From positions 100,986,999-101,050,998 of the forward strand of contig NC_080166.1 of NCBI RefSeq assembly GCF_950295315.1: a DNA stretch of 64,000 bases. Direction: 5' to 3'. This document shows, piece by piece, positions 11,481-22,165 of this stretch (position 1 is its first letter; each line of letters starts with the position of its first letter). The stretch comes from Erinaceus europaeus. Lineage: Eukaryota; Chordata; Mammalia; Eulipotyphla; Erinaceidae. A program made the translations under genes and the position numbers. Under the pieces are notes generated by a model. It ran no database searches. It was not told where the DNA came from and saw nothing but the letters and a program-made list of their open reading frames with translations.

Positions 11481-11789
11481 ACAAACAAACAAAAAAGCAA
11501 CCAAATATATGTGTGGTAGGAGTAATAATCAAATATTTAATTTGAACACGGCAATCAGCTGCATTGAAAGCATTGAAATTAAAGATAATGGGAAATATAG
11601 TTTTTGGTGATATGAAAAGAGAAAATAATTACACAATAAAGAAAGTATGAGAGGGATAAAAATTTACAATGGAATGTCATTATCTCATTTTTAAAAAAGA
11701 AGAAATTCAGCCACACACAATTGCAATATAACAAGATCTTTTAATTTTATTAATTTAATATTGTTCAACAATATTTTTTAAAAATTATG

Positions 11790-11922
11790 TTGATAGTCTC
11801 ATACTTATATGGTTCATCACACCAACTTACTTTAGTTTTTATGAAAGAAAGAGACCAGAGCACCACTCTCTCACATTATCTGGGAATGAACCTCGGTTTC
11901 ACTCACAAGAAGCAGGCACTGT
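11790..11922 (-). mobile_element. SINE-C-like, antisense, with later insertions in its head
   Basis: 'gaccagagcaccactctc', 'gggaatgaacctcggtttc' and 'gcaggcactgtacc' follow reversed SINE-C. The two SINE-A copies at 11934-12462 were inserted at its end. Confidence 0.5.
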
Positions 11923-11933
11923 ACCTGTCACTT

Positions 11934-12250
11934 TTTTTTAAGAGGATTTTCCTGATAGGATCCTCCTTTTGTAAAATATTTATTTATTTATTTATTTATT
12001 CCCTTTTGTTGCCCTTGTTTAATTATTGTTGTTGTTATTAATGCCATTGTTGTCGGAAGGACAGAAAGAAATGGAGAGAGGAGGGGATGACAGAAAGGGG
12101 GAGAGAAAGAGACCTACAGATCTGCTTCACCTCCTGTGAAGTGACTCCTCTGCAGGTGGGAGCCAGGACCTCCAACTGGGATCCTTATGCTGGTCCTTGA
12201 GCTTTGTGCCAAGTGCGCTTAACCAGCTGTGCTACCACCAGACTCCTGCA
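11934..12250 (-). mobile_element. SINE-A, antisense
   Basis: Tail to head: 'tatttatttattcccttttg', 'acagaaagaaatggagagag', 'cctgtgaagtgactcc', 'gctgtgctaccaccagactc'. Flanked by 'acctgtcactt' at 11923-11933 and 12251-12261. Confidence 0.85.
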
Positions 12251-12262
12251 ACCTGTCACTTA

Positions 12263-12462
12263 ATTTTTTTTAATATTTATTTATTTAATCCCTTTTGTTG
12301 TGCTTGCTGTTTTATTGTTTTAGGCATTATTGATGTCATTGTTGTTTGAAAGGCTAGAAATAAATAAGAGAGAGGAGGGGAAGACAGAGAGGGGGAAAGA
12401 AAGATAGACAGCTGCAGACCTGCTTCAACACTTGTGAAGCAGCTACCCCTGCAGGTGGGGAT
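12263..12462 (-). mobile_element. SINE-A, antisense, head missing
   Basis: Same family as its left neighbour but stops at 'gcaggtgggg', so the tRNA-like head with box A and box B is absent (5'-truncated). Flanked by 'acctgtcactta' at 12251-12262 and 12463-12474. Confidence 0.8.
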
Positions 12463-12639
12463 ACCTGTCACTTATGAATATCAAAAAAGACTTTCATTTG
12501 GCTTGTATTTAACTCTATTACTATTCCAATAACTCTTTACTGATATATGTATTTTAAATTTCCATTCTCTATCATGGAAAGCAGTTATAACATAATTTTT
12601 AAAAGGCACAATTCACAATCACTTAAAATTTTGTAATGT

Positions 12640-12904
12640 TGGTATGTATGTCATCTTCCCCAGGACATTCCATTAAACCAAAGAATTTCCCAGCAATTCC
12701 TCTCATAGATAATTACCCAAAGTGCACAAAAACACATATCAGAAGATCTTTGTGTAAGCTCATCTTCATAGTAGTATAATTTGTAATAGCCAAAACTTGG
12801 AAATAATCTAATACAGAAAATAGGGGTGAAAAAAGATGACCACCAGGAGTGGTGGATTCACATTATATTATTTTGGGGCTTATATTAAGCCCCAAAGATA
12901 AAAT

Positions 12905-12948
<44 letters not shown>

Positions 12949-13335
12949 CACAGTGGAATACTACTTTGTGAGGAACAGTGAAATATTCTCTTTCACATTT
13001 TAGATGAAACCTGAAGGAATTGTATTAACTGAGATAAACCAGAAATTGAAACTTGAATACTGGATGATCTCACATATAGGTGAAACTTGAAGAAAGGGAA
13101 AATAAAAGGTGAAACTTAAACTTGTTATGGCTTATTGCAGCAGAGTCAAGGACTTTAAAGGGAGGAAGTTGGCAGGGGGTGGGGGTGGTATTGGGAGCAT
13201 GTTGGAGAATCAGTGCATGATGATGGTGTAGGGAAACTTAAGCAGGTGATAGGACAGATGTGTGGACACCTATTATAAGTGGACCAAAAATTGGATTTAT
13301 ATGTCAAGTGTCTTGTATTTATCCCAATAAAATGA
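12640..13335 (+). mobile_element. Old L1 3' end, interrupted
   Basis: Degenerate L1 ORF2 end: 'tttgtaatagccaaaacttgg', 'acagtggaatactac', 'gataaaccagaaattg', then a 3' UTR ending 'cccaataaaatgattta' at about 13322. Interrupted at about 12828-12945 by a SINE-D cassette ('accaccaggagtggtggatt') and a GA repeat. No open frame left. Confidence 0.7.
12909..12945. repeat. (GA)n microsatellite
   Basis: About 36 bp of GA inside the old L1 end. Confidence 0.9.
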
Positions 13336-13348
13336 TTTAATGGGGAAA

Positions 13349-13411
13349 AGGAAGGAAGGAAGGAAGGAAGGAAGGGAGGGAGGGAGGGAAGGAAGGAAGG
13401 AAGGAAGGGAA
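13349..13411. repeat. (GGAA)n / (GGGA)n microsatellite
   Basis: Grown in the A-rich tail of the old L1 end. The serine/proline-rich open frame on the other strand is this repeat. Confidence 0.9.
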
Positions 13412-14355
13412 TGAAAGAAGACTTGGGAGTTGAACAAACCAACTAACATTTGGTTAAACTCTAAATGATTGACCAATCTATATAGGATCAGTCACTTTTT
13501 GTTTCTTTCCTTCAGCATTATTTTTCCTCTTATTATTTCTTTGGCTCTTAAACCAATTCTTAGAATTAAAATCTATGGTAGCAAAATCAGAAATAAATAG
13601 CTTAGAAATGCTACTTTGGAAAAGATAAGACATGCTTTCCAGTTTTCTAATTTCTTGCATTTTTTGTTTAGATCTGTATATTTATAACATACAGAGACAA
13701 AACTAACATCATTCTGTAGATCTGTGTATAGAAAATAAACCATATGAATAATTTTATATGTGCCATCATTTATATATTACATATATAAATGATACTGAGG
13801 CAAACAAAATTAGAAATGTCTAACCACAGTGAAAAACATTAAATGAATCACATGCTGTAATATAAACCTATAAGAACTATAACAAGAGTTCAAAATAAAT
13901 GAAGACAGGGAAAGCAAATATATATTTTTTTTCTGTTTCTTTAGCATGATACTAAAAAAGTAACGGTTACTGATAAAGTGAAAGAAATCCTAATAGGTGT
14001 TACAGAATAAGTGTCCTTAGGGGTCCCCCTCCCCCCAGATCACTACTCAATTTTTGGTTTCCACTGGATACCCAAGGATTAAGCCTGGGACACCAGAACT
14101 TTAAGAATAAAATTATTTTGCATAACTATTATGCTATCTTTATGACCCAAACTTAGATTTAAAAATTTAATAACTTCTCTTGGATATTGAAGAAACTTGA
14201 AATGGTGCTTGGAAAGGAAAAGAAGAAAACTAACAGATAATTGTCTTAGATGTGCAGTTGGGTTAAAATAATCAAAAAGTAGAAAAAAAAGTTAACAAAG
14301 ACGTTAAGCAATCATAAAAGCTATAGATTTAAAAAAATAAAAGACCAATAAGAGA
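13412..14355. other. Unique AT-rich DNA
   Basis: No gene seen. A patch at 14010-14160 ('gaccc', 'aagcctgggacacca') may be a very old antisense SINE but cannot be assigned. Confidence 0.35.
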
Positions 14356-14364
14356 AACACACGT

Positions 14365-14600
14365 AACGGGGCCTGGTGGGGGAGGGTGGCATACCTGGTT
14401 GAGCGCACAAGCACATGTTAATATGAGAAAGGAGCTGAGTTCAAGCCCTGGTCCCCACCTGCAGGGGGAAAGCTTTGTGAGTGGTGAAGCAGGGCTGCAG
14501 ATGTCTTTCTTTTTTCTCTCTCTCTATCTCTCCCTTCTCCCTCCATTTCTGGCTGTCTCTATCCAAGAAATGAAGATCATAATAAAAAACTGTAAAAGGA
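14365..14600 (+). mobile_element. SINE-B
   Basis: 'catacctggttgagcgcaca', 'ctggtccccacctgcagggg', 'gtggtgaagcagggctgcag' and 'atttctggctgtctctatcc' in order, with an A-rich tail leading directly into the next SINE. Confidence 0.85.
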
Positions 14601-14609
14601 GAGACAGGC

Positions 14610-14900
14610 GGGAGCCGGGCAGTAGCACAGCAGGTTAAGCGCACATGGCGCAAAGTGCAAGGACCAGTGTTAAGGGTCTGGTTGGAACTGGCTCCCCACC
14701 TGCAGAGGAATCCCTTCACAAGCCGTGAAACAGGTCTGCAGATGTCTATCTTTCCCTCCCTCTTTTTGTCTTCCCCTCCTTTCTCCATTTCTCTCTGTCC
14801 TATCTAACAATGACGACATCAATAACTACAACAACAATAAAAAAACAAGGGCAACAAAAAGGAAAATAAATAAATAAATAAATAAATATAAAAAAAAGGG
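14610..14900 (+). mobile_element. SINE-A
   Basis: 'gggagccgggcagtagcaca' head, 'ggttaagcgcacatggcgc', body and '(aaat)n' tail. Inserted in the tail of the preceding SINE-B, a common retroposon arrangement. Confidence 0.9.
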
Positions 14901-15612
14901 AGAGACAGACTTGTAACTGCATAAGTAAACTAGTTTCACTATAAGGGCAGGTTCAGACATTTAATTCAAAATGTATTAAATCTGTTCTTGTACTGTTAAA
15001 TATTTAAGAATGTATTTAAAGGTCAAATTATAGATAGAAGATGAAAATCACAAAATAGCTGAAATATTTTAAATAATAATGTAAATATGTATTAATAGCT
15101 AATCACTTTTACGATGGGATTGCCAGACATTAAAGTTATTAAATATATTCAAATTTATAAAAATTATTAAAAGTATTTGTTGAAAAAGGGTCAAGGCATT
15201 TCTGTGGACTGTGGAAATCTCATATGTCACACCTATAAAATATGATTTCTATTTACACTATATGTAATTTTACATGGAAATAATTTTATTCATTTTGAAG
15301 TCAATTTCAACATCCACTATCTCTCTTAGATTTCTCTTTTCCTAGATATACTTGAAATTTCCTTTAGAATAATTTCTACAATGATATCATAAAGATCAGC
15401 CCAACTAATTATTTAAATAATTTATTTGAATATATGTGAAATAATGCATGACAAAATATTTTCAAAATAAATTGTATACTATAAATTACTGTAAAACATA
15501 TGGGTGGGGGGGTCTTTGAGTGAATCAATAAAGCAGTGTCTTAGAGGAGGTGATGATTAACTGAACCCAGAATATTATGAACCAGCTAAGTAGGATGGAG
15601 AAAGGGAGTGGT
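14901..15612. other. Unique AT-rich DNA
   Basis: Very AT-rich, no recognised element. Confidence 0.4.
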
Positions 15613-15906
15613 GAGCGGGCCAGGAGGTGACACACAGGATTAAGCACACATGTTACCATGCACAAGGATGGGTTCCAGCCCATGCTCCCCAACTGTGGGG
15701 GGGGGGCATTTCACTTGTGGTGAAGCAGGTTTACAGTTGTATATCTTTCTCTCTCCCTATCTCCCATCCCCTCTCAATTTCTCTCTGTCCTGTCAAATAA
15801 AATAGGAAGAAAAAATAAAAGGAAACAATGGCTGCCAGGAATGGTAGATTCTTAGTGCTGGCACTGGAGCCCCAGCCATAAACCTGGAGGCACTAAACAT
15901 TAAAAA
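15613..15906 (+). mobile_element. SINE-D (SINE body plus 70-bp cassette)
   Basis: A SINE-B-like body ('gggccaggaggtgacacaca', 'gtggtgaagcaggtttac') is followed after its own A-rich end by 'atggctgccaggaatggtag' through 'aaacctggaggcact'. The same cassette is seen antisense at 43.43 kb and 7.5 kb joined to other bodies. Confidence 0.75.
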
Positions 15907-15924
15907 AGAGAGAGAGAAAGGGAT

Positions 15925-16050
15925 TTCGGGTTGGGAAAACAGAATAATGGTTATGAAAGAAGCCTTTCATGCCTGAGGCACCAAGGGCCCCAGGTTCAAT
16001 TCCTGCACCATCATAAGCCAGAGCTGAGCAGTACTCTGGTAAAAGAAAAA
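15925..16050 (+). mobile_element. SINE-E
   Basis: 'acagaataatggttatgaaa', 'tttcatgcctgaggcacc', 'aggttcaattcctgcac', 'gctgagcagtactctggt', then A-rich tail that merges into the GGA repeat. Confidence 0.75.
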
Positions 16051-16201
16051 AAAAGAAAGGAGGAGGAGGAGGAGGAGGAGCAGCAGGAGGAGAAGGAGAG
16101 GAAGAGGAAGAGGAAGAGGAAGAGGAAGAGGAAGAGGAAGAGGAAGAAGAGGAGGAGGAGGAGGAGGAGGAGGAAGAGAAGGACGAGGAGGAGGAGGAGG
16201 C
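16050..16201. repeat. (GGA)n/(GGAAGA)n purine tract
   Basis: 150 bp with essentially no pyrimidines on the + strand, seeded in the tail of SINE-E. Lysine/arginine- and leucine-rich open frames on the two strands are translations of this tract. Confidence 0.95.
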
Positions 16202-16345
16202 CCAGGAGGTGTCTCAGTGGATAAGGCATTAGACTCTCAAGCATGAGGTCCTGAGTTCGATCCCTGGCAGCACAGGTACCAGAGTGATATCTGGTTCTTA
16301 CTCTCTCTCCTCTATTCTCATTAATAAATAAAATTAAAAAGAGAG
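16200..16345 (+). mobile_element. SINE-C
   Basis: Clean copy: 'gcccaggaggtgtctcagtg', 'agactctcaagcatgaggtc', box B 'gagttcgatccctgg', 'gtaccagagtgatatctgg', CT tract, 'aataaataaaatt' tail. Confidence 0.9.
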
Positions 16346-16394
16346 AAAGGAGTTGATGAAACTTACATCAGTGACGGTTTCAGGGAGGTTGGCG

Positions 16395-17245
16395 ACAGTG
16401 TCTATAAATGACATTTGAACAATGTGGAGGATTAGCAGCACCAACGTCCCCACATTGAAAAATCTCATCTAATAAAAACTCTAAAATTTATTTACAAAGC
16501 TTCTGGTATGAAGATTTAAGGTGAGTTAAGATGTTGGTTGAGATACATTATATATACATGTGTGTGTATTGCCAACAGCAATTCTCACAAAAAAGTAAGC
16601 TAGAGCAAATAACTGGATATATATAGGAAACTCATAAGAAATATAAAATATATTAACTGTGCTGTACTCTAGCAATACCATACGTTTATGATCTCTGTTT
16701 ATAAGACTTGCAGGATGATCTATCAGTACTATGTCAGTATTGTATATAATGCATATCAAGCAATTCTTTTTTTTTTCTTGTAATGCCATGACTTTTCTGT
16801 TTCTTGGGCATATTTCTAGCATCCCTAGTGGCAATTTGTATGGGTCCCATGGTGTTTTTTAAGATTTTCAGTATTGTAAGAAGCACAGTGAAAAATATGC
16901 ATGAGCCACAAGAGATCACTTTTTTACTGTGGTAGGCAATTTACCAGGAAACTGAACTGCTTACTCGGAGATGATTAGCATCACACAGTGTTTTAATCGG
17001 ATATTTCTAACACTTGAGCTCATCATAAAAGCAACAGGAGATTGCAGTGAAATTATAACATTAGTACAGCATGTACTGTTGTTAAATGTATGCAGAGTAC
17101 TTTAGTACAGCATCTTTACATTTCTCTAGACTATGAATGGTGCCATCTATGTTCTGTATGACTTTGTACACATATATTTTGTTATTGTAACTTTCTACAA
17201 TATATTTGTATAGATTTACTTGTAATAAATTATAAAATAGTCAAT
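16395..17245 (-). mobile_element. Tigger/pogo-like DNA transposon relic
   Basis: The left end 'tttgaacaatgtggaggatt' resembles the Tigger2/MER28 terminal sequence. On the minus strand two frames separated by a homopolymer frameshift encode 'KVMALQEK' and 'KELLDM', as in the CENP-B-type helix-turn-helix of Tigger transposases. The right half (16930-17240) has no open frame. Terminal repeats could not be paired, so the limits are rough. Old and inactive. Confidence 0.45.
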
Positions 17246-17307
17246 TACCCACTTGTAATTTATTCATTCATGATATGCTTGGTACTTTCCTGTTTTTAAT
17301 ATTTCTT

Positions 17308-17550
17308 TTTAAATATTTATTTATTTATTCCCTTTTGTTGCCCTTGTTTTATTGTTGCAGTGATTATTGTTGTTGTTACTGTTGTCTTCGTAGTTGGATA
17401 GGAGAAAGAGAAATGGAGAGAGGAGGATAGGATAGAGAGGGGTAGAGAAAAACACCTGCAGACCTGCTTCACCACCTGTGAAGCAACTCTCCTACAGGTA
17501 GGGAGCCCGGGGCTCAAACCGGGATATTTACGCCAGTCCTTGGTGCATAT
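17308..17550 (-). mobile_element. SINE-A, antisense
   Basis: 'tatttatttattcccttttg', 'gagaaatggagagaggagga', 'tgtgaagcaactctcctac', reversed box B 'gggctcaaacc'. Head slightly shortened. Confidence 0.85.
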
Positions 17551-18193
17551 AGTTCAAATTCATGTTAAAGGACCAATGATATGTGACATTTTAGCATAAT
17601 AAGGTTATTTACTCACAAGAGTAAAGATGACTGGATTAAGTCTATAGTGATACAGATAGTACTGTTACTACAAACACCTTTCAAGATAAATGTAGTAAAC
17701 AGCTCATTCCAAAGGAATATCATCTTACACACCTTGTATGAGGGTGATGTGTCTCTAAAAACACTCTCTTTCAGTAGTTATTACTGATGAGACAGTAAAT
17801 AAACAAGTTACTTCTCTCCATTGAAATATTTTTCATTATGCTTGATGGAATGCTAGGCATGATAGATACCAAAATTTTACTTTTATACAGAGGAATTCAG
17901 TCGGTTACTAAAATACAGACATTTCAAATAACTGACAACAATAAGAAAAAATTTCCTTTGGAGGGAAATTCAACAACTCAAATACTCAAAAATTTCCTAA
18001 GAGAAAATAAAATACATTAAACTAATCCAGACTAAATTTGACTTGTGAGATTGGATAAAATCATGAGAATTCAATAAATATATAGATATATACTTTTGAG
18101 TAGTAAATCAGGAGAAAAATCCATGACTGGATAGGAGATATCAGATGAAAAAGTCAGCAAAGAAGGAAGACATCCTGCGGATGAAGACACACT
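17551..18193. other. Unique AT-rich DNA
   Basis: No gene or repeat recognised. Confidence 0.4.
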
Positions 18194-18199
18194 TAAATC

Positions 18200-18660
18200 T
18201 GTTGGTATGCATGAGACCCCTTCTGTTTCATTTGGTTTAAATCCCCCCTGCTTAACACTATTCTATTTACATAACCACTTCATTCTATTTACATAACCGC
18301 TGTTAACAAGCACCTCCCTCCAGGGCATTGGTTCAATCCCCAGTTTCATGATATGTTTTTGCTCCACCCCCCTCCTTGTCACACCCTGATCCCTTCTTTG
18401 TCACACTCTGATTTTCACCAGTCACTTTTCTCTCCACCCTCTCTATGTCACATCCTGTTTCCACCCTACTTGGCAAGTATATATAAAGACAGCATTGTGA
18501 GTTTTACTATACTTGAGTTTAGCTTAGCTCGTCTTAGATTGTGCTGCGTCCTGCATGAATAAAGAGATACTGCGTACAACCCAGCCATGAGTCCCTGGTC
18601 GTCTGTTACCCGCCCGTGAAGCCAGCCCGGTGAAAACAACCTAACCCGTCGAAAACAACA
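18200..18660 (+). mobile_element. Solo LTR, 461 bp, intact ends
   Basis: Starts TG, ends CA and is flanked by the perfect 6-bp repeat TAAATC (18194-18199 and 18661-18666). TATA box 'tatataaag' at 18479-18487 and AATAAA at 18558-18563 put the transcription start near 18510 and R/U5 in the last part. No gag, pro, pol or env sequence is next to it, so it is a recombination-derived solo LTR. The 6-bp duplication is usual for class II (ERVK-like) elements. Sequence is unrelated to the LTR at 7.6-9.6 kb. Confidence 0.85.
18479..18563 (+). promoter_or_regulatory. LTR TATA box to poly(A) signal
   Basis: 'tatataaag' is followed 71 bp later by AATAAA, the usual compact R region of a short LTR. Could still act as a promoter or polyadenylation site; activity is not inferable from sequence. 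Confidence 0.5.
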
Positions 18661-18839
18661 TAAATCTGAATGTTTAAATTTAAATTCAGAAATAGGAAAA
18701 GAGGTAGAAACTAACTTCACTAAAATGTCTAGAAATCCAGTCAACTATACGAAATGATTCAGAGTTGAATTTGAATAGTAAGTGTAGTTGTATGTTTAAC
18801 TGGTTTTATATGATGATAATTAGTCAACTGATATAAAAA

Positions 18840-19428
18840 AGGGTCTTTTTCACCCTATATTTTTATTGGGGTATTAATAGGTTACAGTACAGTTGTTAAC
18901 ACAAGGTTAAAACTTCTCATAAACTAGGGGGAAAATATATACCTGAAAGCAGAAGTACACAAGAGCATGCAGGGAATACACCCAACACTTCATCTGCACT
19001 ATTACAGTCTTTAGGTCCATGATTGTTCAACAATTTGTTTGGCTATGTATGTTAACTCTCTTTTCAGCCACCAGGTTCCGGATGCCAGCGAGATGCTGAC
19101 CAGACTTGCCTGGACAGACAACCCCATCAATCTGTACTGGAGCTCCACTTCCTCAGAGCCCCACCCTACTAGGGAAAGAGAGAGACAGACTGGGAGTATG
19201 GATTGACTAGTCAATGCCCATGTTCAGCGGGGAAGCAATTACAGAAGCCAGACCTTCCACCCTCTGCAACCCACAATGACCCTGGATCCATATTCCCAAA
19301 GAGATAGAGAATGGGAAAGCTATCAGGTGGGATGTGGAGATCGGGTTATGGGAATTGTGCGGAATTGTACCCCTCTTATTCTATGGTTTTGTTAATGTCT
19401 CCTTTCTTAAATAAAATAATTTAAAAAA
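18840..19428 (+). mobile_element. L1-type 3' module 'B'
   Basis: About 590-bp copy: 'gaaagcagaagtacacaaga', 'tttgtttggctatgtatgtt', 'caccaggttccggatgcca', 'ccctactagggaaagaga', then 'tttcttaaataaaataattt' end. Non-coding. Confidence 0.8.
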
Positions 19429-19439
19429 ACATTCTCATC

Positions 19440-19785
19440 TCATTATGACGGGTGTTTGCAAAATACTCTCACCACCAAGTTGGGCTTTTTTCCATCATCA
19501 TGCACCAGGTCCTCAAAAACTGCTTCCTCCCACCCCAACTATCCTCCTGCTTTCCTTTCCCAGAATGCTTTGCTTTGGTTCAATACATCAAATCACTCCA
19601 AGTTCTACCTTGTATTTCCCCTTTCTGTTCTTGTTTCTTAAATTCTGCCTAGGAGTGTGATCATCCAGTATTCAAACTTCTCTTTCTAGCTTATCTCATT
19701 TAACATAATTCCTTCAATCTCCATCTAAGATGAGTCAGAGAAAGTCACTTCATCATTCTTAATAGCTGAGTAGCATATTTTAACT
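19440..19785 (-). mobile_element. L1 3' end, antisense
   Basis: Reverse of the L1 3' UTR and ORF2 end: 'caccaccaagttgggc', 'ctaggagtgtgatcatcc', 'cttatctcatttaacataat', 'gctgagtagcatat'. Three overlapping small open frames here are artefacts of it. Confidence 0.7.
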
Positions 19786-19789
19786 GTAG

Positions 19790-20402
19790 AATAAAAAGTA
19801 ATACAATATATAGGAATAAATCTAACAAAATATGTGAAAAATGCAATCCTCATCAAATCTCTACCAAACTTCTTTAAGAGAATAGAACAAAAACTTACCT
19901 AGAATCAGAAAATACCTAGAATTGCCAAAGCAACCTTAAGAAATAAGAATAATACTGGAGGTATCACATTTCTAGATCTTAAACTATATCATAGGGCTAG
20001 TGTAGAAAATATATCTTGGTATTAGTACAAGAAGAGACACTCTGAATGGTGGAATAATATTGAAAGTCCATAAGTAAGACTCCAAACCTAAGGACACCTA
20101 ATTTTTGACAAAACTAGTGCCTCAGTGAGAATAGAAGTTATACATTTAAACAGAGTATTCACTAAAGTCTTCACATACTGTGGGACAGAGGAAACTAAAT
20201 CTTTTTAGAGAAAAGAGCATTACATTATTATAATGAACAACCTATGCTATCCCAGAGGAAGTATCACTTAAGATATTCGACTTAAAAAGCTTATTTAGCA
20301 GCACAATTTATAATAGCCAAACCTGGAAGCAACCCAGGTGTCCGATACAGATGAATGGCTGAGTAATTTGTGGTCTATATACACAATGGAAGACTAAAGC
20401 AA
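19790..20402 (+). mobile_element. Old L1 ORF2 fragment
   Basis: Degenerate ORF2: 'aggaataaatctaaca', 'ccatctacc'-type region, 'cctagaattgccaaagcaac', 'taatagccaaacctggaagc' and 'atatacacaatggaaga'. Interrupted by the insertion at 20403 and resumed at 20705. Confidence 0.7.
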
Positions 20403-20559
20403 TATGAATTAATTGCATAGATCTGTGAATTTGTCAGCGCATGGTCATCAAAATGGATTTAACTTGAAACATAGACTGCATTTGAATAGTTTGGCACTGC
20501 TAGTTTTTTTTTATATTTAAAAAAATTATCAGTTTATATATTCAGTCATTAATTTAGTA

Positions 20560-20597
<38 letters not shown>

Positions 20598-20695
20598 AAA
20601 CCTCTAGCATAAACATCACTCTAGCATAAACATCTCAAGCTTTTGCATGCAAATCATGTTTTACTTGCTGCTAATCTCCCAGGTCACTGTTTTGG
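20403..20695 (-). mobile_element. SINE plus 105-bp flank (copy 1)
   Basis: Inserted in an old L1. On the minus strand it reads 'gtgacctgggagattag', a SINE body with GA/CT repeat, an A-rich tail and then about 105 bp of non-SINE sequence. The same SINE plus the same 105 bp occurs in the opposite orientation at 23733-24020. Confidence 0.7.
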
Positions 20696-20704
20696 TTAGT
20701 TTGG

Positions 20705-20840
20705 TTAGTTATTCAGCCACTGAAAATGGTAATTTCACCTTGTTCACCTCATCTTGGATGGAGCTTGAAGGAATCATGTTAAGTGAGATAAGGTAGAAAG
20801 AGGATGAATATGGTATGCTCTCACTCACAGACATAACTTG
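20705..20840 (+). mobile_element. Old L1 ORF2 end (continuation)
   Basis: 'attcagccactgaaaatggt', 'catcttggatggagcttga' and 'aagtgagataaggtagaaag' are the last part of ORF2, separated from 20402 by the insertion. Confidence 0.7.
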
Positions 20841-20844
20841 AAAG

Positions 20845-20970
20845 GGGCGAGTGTAGGTAGCATAATGGATATTCAAAGAGATGCACATATCTGAGGCTCC
20901 AAAGTCCCAGGTTCAATCCCTTGCAGCACCATAAACCAGAGCTGAGCAGTGGTCTGGTATATGCTTTACA
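20845..20970 (+). mobile_element. SINE-E
   Basis: 'gtagcataatggatattcaa', 'ctgaggctccaaagtcccag', 'gttcaatcccttgcag', 'gagctgagcagtggtctgg'. Confidence 0.7.
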
Positions 20971-21154
20971 TGCTAATCATAGGCTAGTTACATTTTTAAG
21001 CAAAAGATGAAGAGAACAGATAAAAATAAAAACAGTGCAATATATCTGAAAATATGATTTTACAAAATTATAAAATAATACAGAATATTTTTCCTATACA
21101 AAATAAAAATACTTATTGTGAAATAATTTAAACATCACATAAATCATGTTAGTA

Positions 21155-21205
21155 TATAAATATGTTATTATATATTATTTATATATATATAATTACATAT
21201 ATATT
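21155..21205. repeat. (AT)n-rich tract
   Basis: Low-complexity TA/TTAT repeats. Confidence 0.7.
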
Positions 21206-21334
21206 CATACTAAGAATATACCTTTGTCTAATAATATAGTTTTATCATTTTTTGGAAGTTAATGACTTAAAGTACAGATGTTGACACATGGGTACAATTT
21301 CTTATTTTCCTGTTATAGGCATATGCAAATCTCA

Positions 21335-21490
21335 GGTTTAAAGCAATCCCCATCAAAGTCCCAGCAACATTATTCAAGAAGATAGACTAAAATTTACAAA
21401 CTCTTCTCTGGAATCAGAAAATATCTACAATTGCCAAAGCGATCTGGAGAAAAAGAACAAGAAAGGAGTAATCATGCTTGCAGATTTCAA
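21335..21490 (+). mobile_element. L1 ORF2 fragment
   Basis: 'aaagcaatccccatcaaagt', 'ctggaatcagaaaatatct' and 'attgccaaagcgatctggag' match the thumb region of L1 ORF2. Many stops. Confidence 0.65.
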
Positions 21491-21764
21491 AATATTTTTA
21501 TTGTTTCCAACTCTTAGAAATTATAATTAACATTTAAATTGTACAATTTGGTGATTTGACATATAATGTAAAATACTATACTACAGTCAATCTAAAGCCC
21601 CCATAAATTTATATAGGCTTTTTATTTTATGGTTTGAACACTGAAGATATAAATGATTAACAAATTTTAGTTTATAATAAAATATTGTTAACTATAGTCA
21701 TATTGTGACTATTGCATATTTTAGCAATGTATTAACCATTTTTGAAATTGTGTTCATAAAGGAA

Positions 21765-22165
21765 ATTGGTAAGTAGTTTTCTTCTATGACTTTCCTTGTT
21801 TACAGGTCTTGGTATCAGGGTAATTTTTGCCTCAGAATGAAGTTTTTCACTTCTTCTACTTTTGTATATTTTTATGAAGATGGCATATTACTTTTAAAAA
21901 TAATTGGAGAAATTACCGATGTAGCTATCTGGTCTGATACCTTTCTTTTTTAGAGAACTTTTATTATTGATTTAATAATTTTGCTGTCGAATGCTTTAGA
22001 TATTCTATTTTTTATTTTTGATCATTAATATATGGGTTTTGATAATTATATATGAGATTTGATAGTTAATATATTTGTAGGAATCCCACATATTAGCATG
22101 CAAATCTATATAATATTTCTTATTGATTCCTTTCATTTCAAAGGTTCCTCCTATAATCCTTGTAA
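21765..22165 (-). mobile_element. Ancient L1 fragment, antisense
   Basis: 'ttggtatcagggtaattttt', 'ctcagaatgaagtt' and 'gtagctatctggtctgatac' correspond to the reverse of an old L1 ORF2 RT region. Strongly eroded. Confidence 0.5.

Noticed and set aside
15931..16244. Lysine/arginine-rich and leucine-rich open frames
   Set aside because: They translate the GGA/GGAAGA purine tract and its complement.
18200..18660. Possible flanking provirus genes
   Set aside because: No gag, pol or env similarity on either side. The 6-bp duplications close directly on the LTR, so it is solo.
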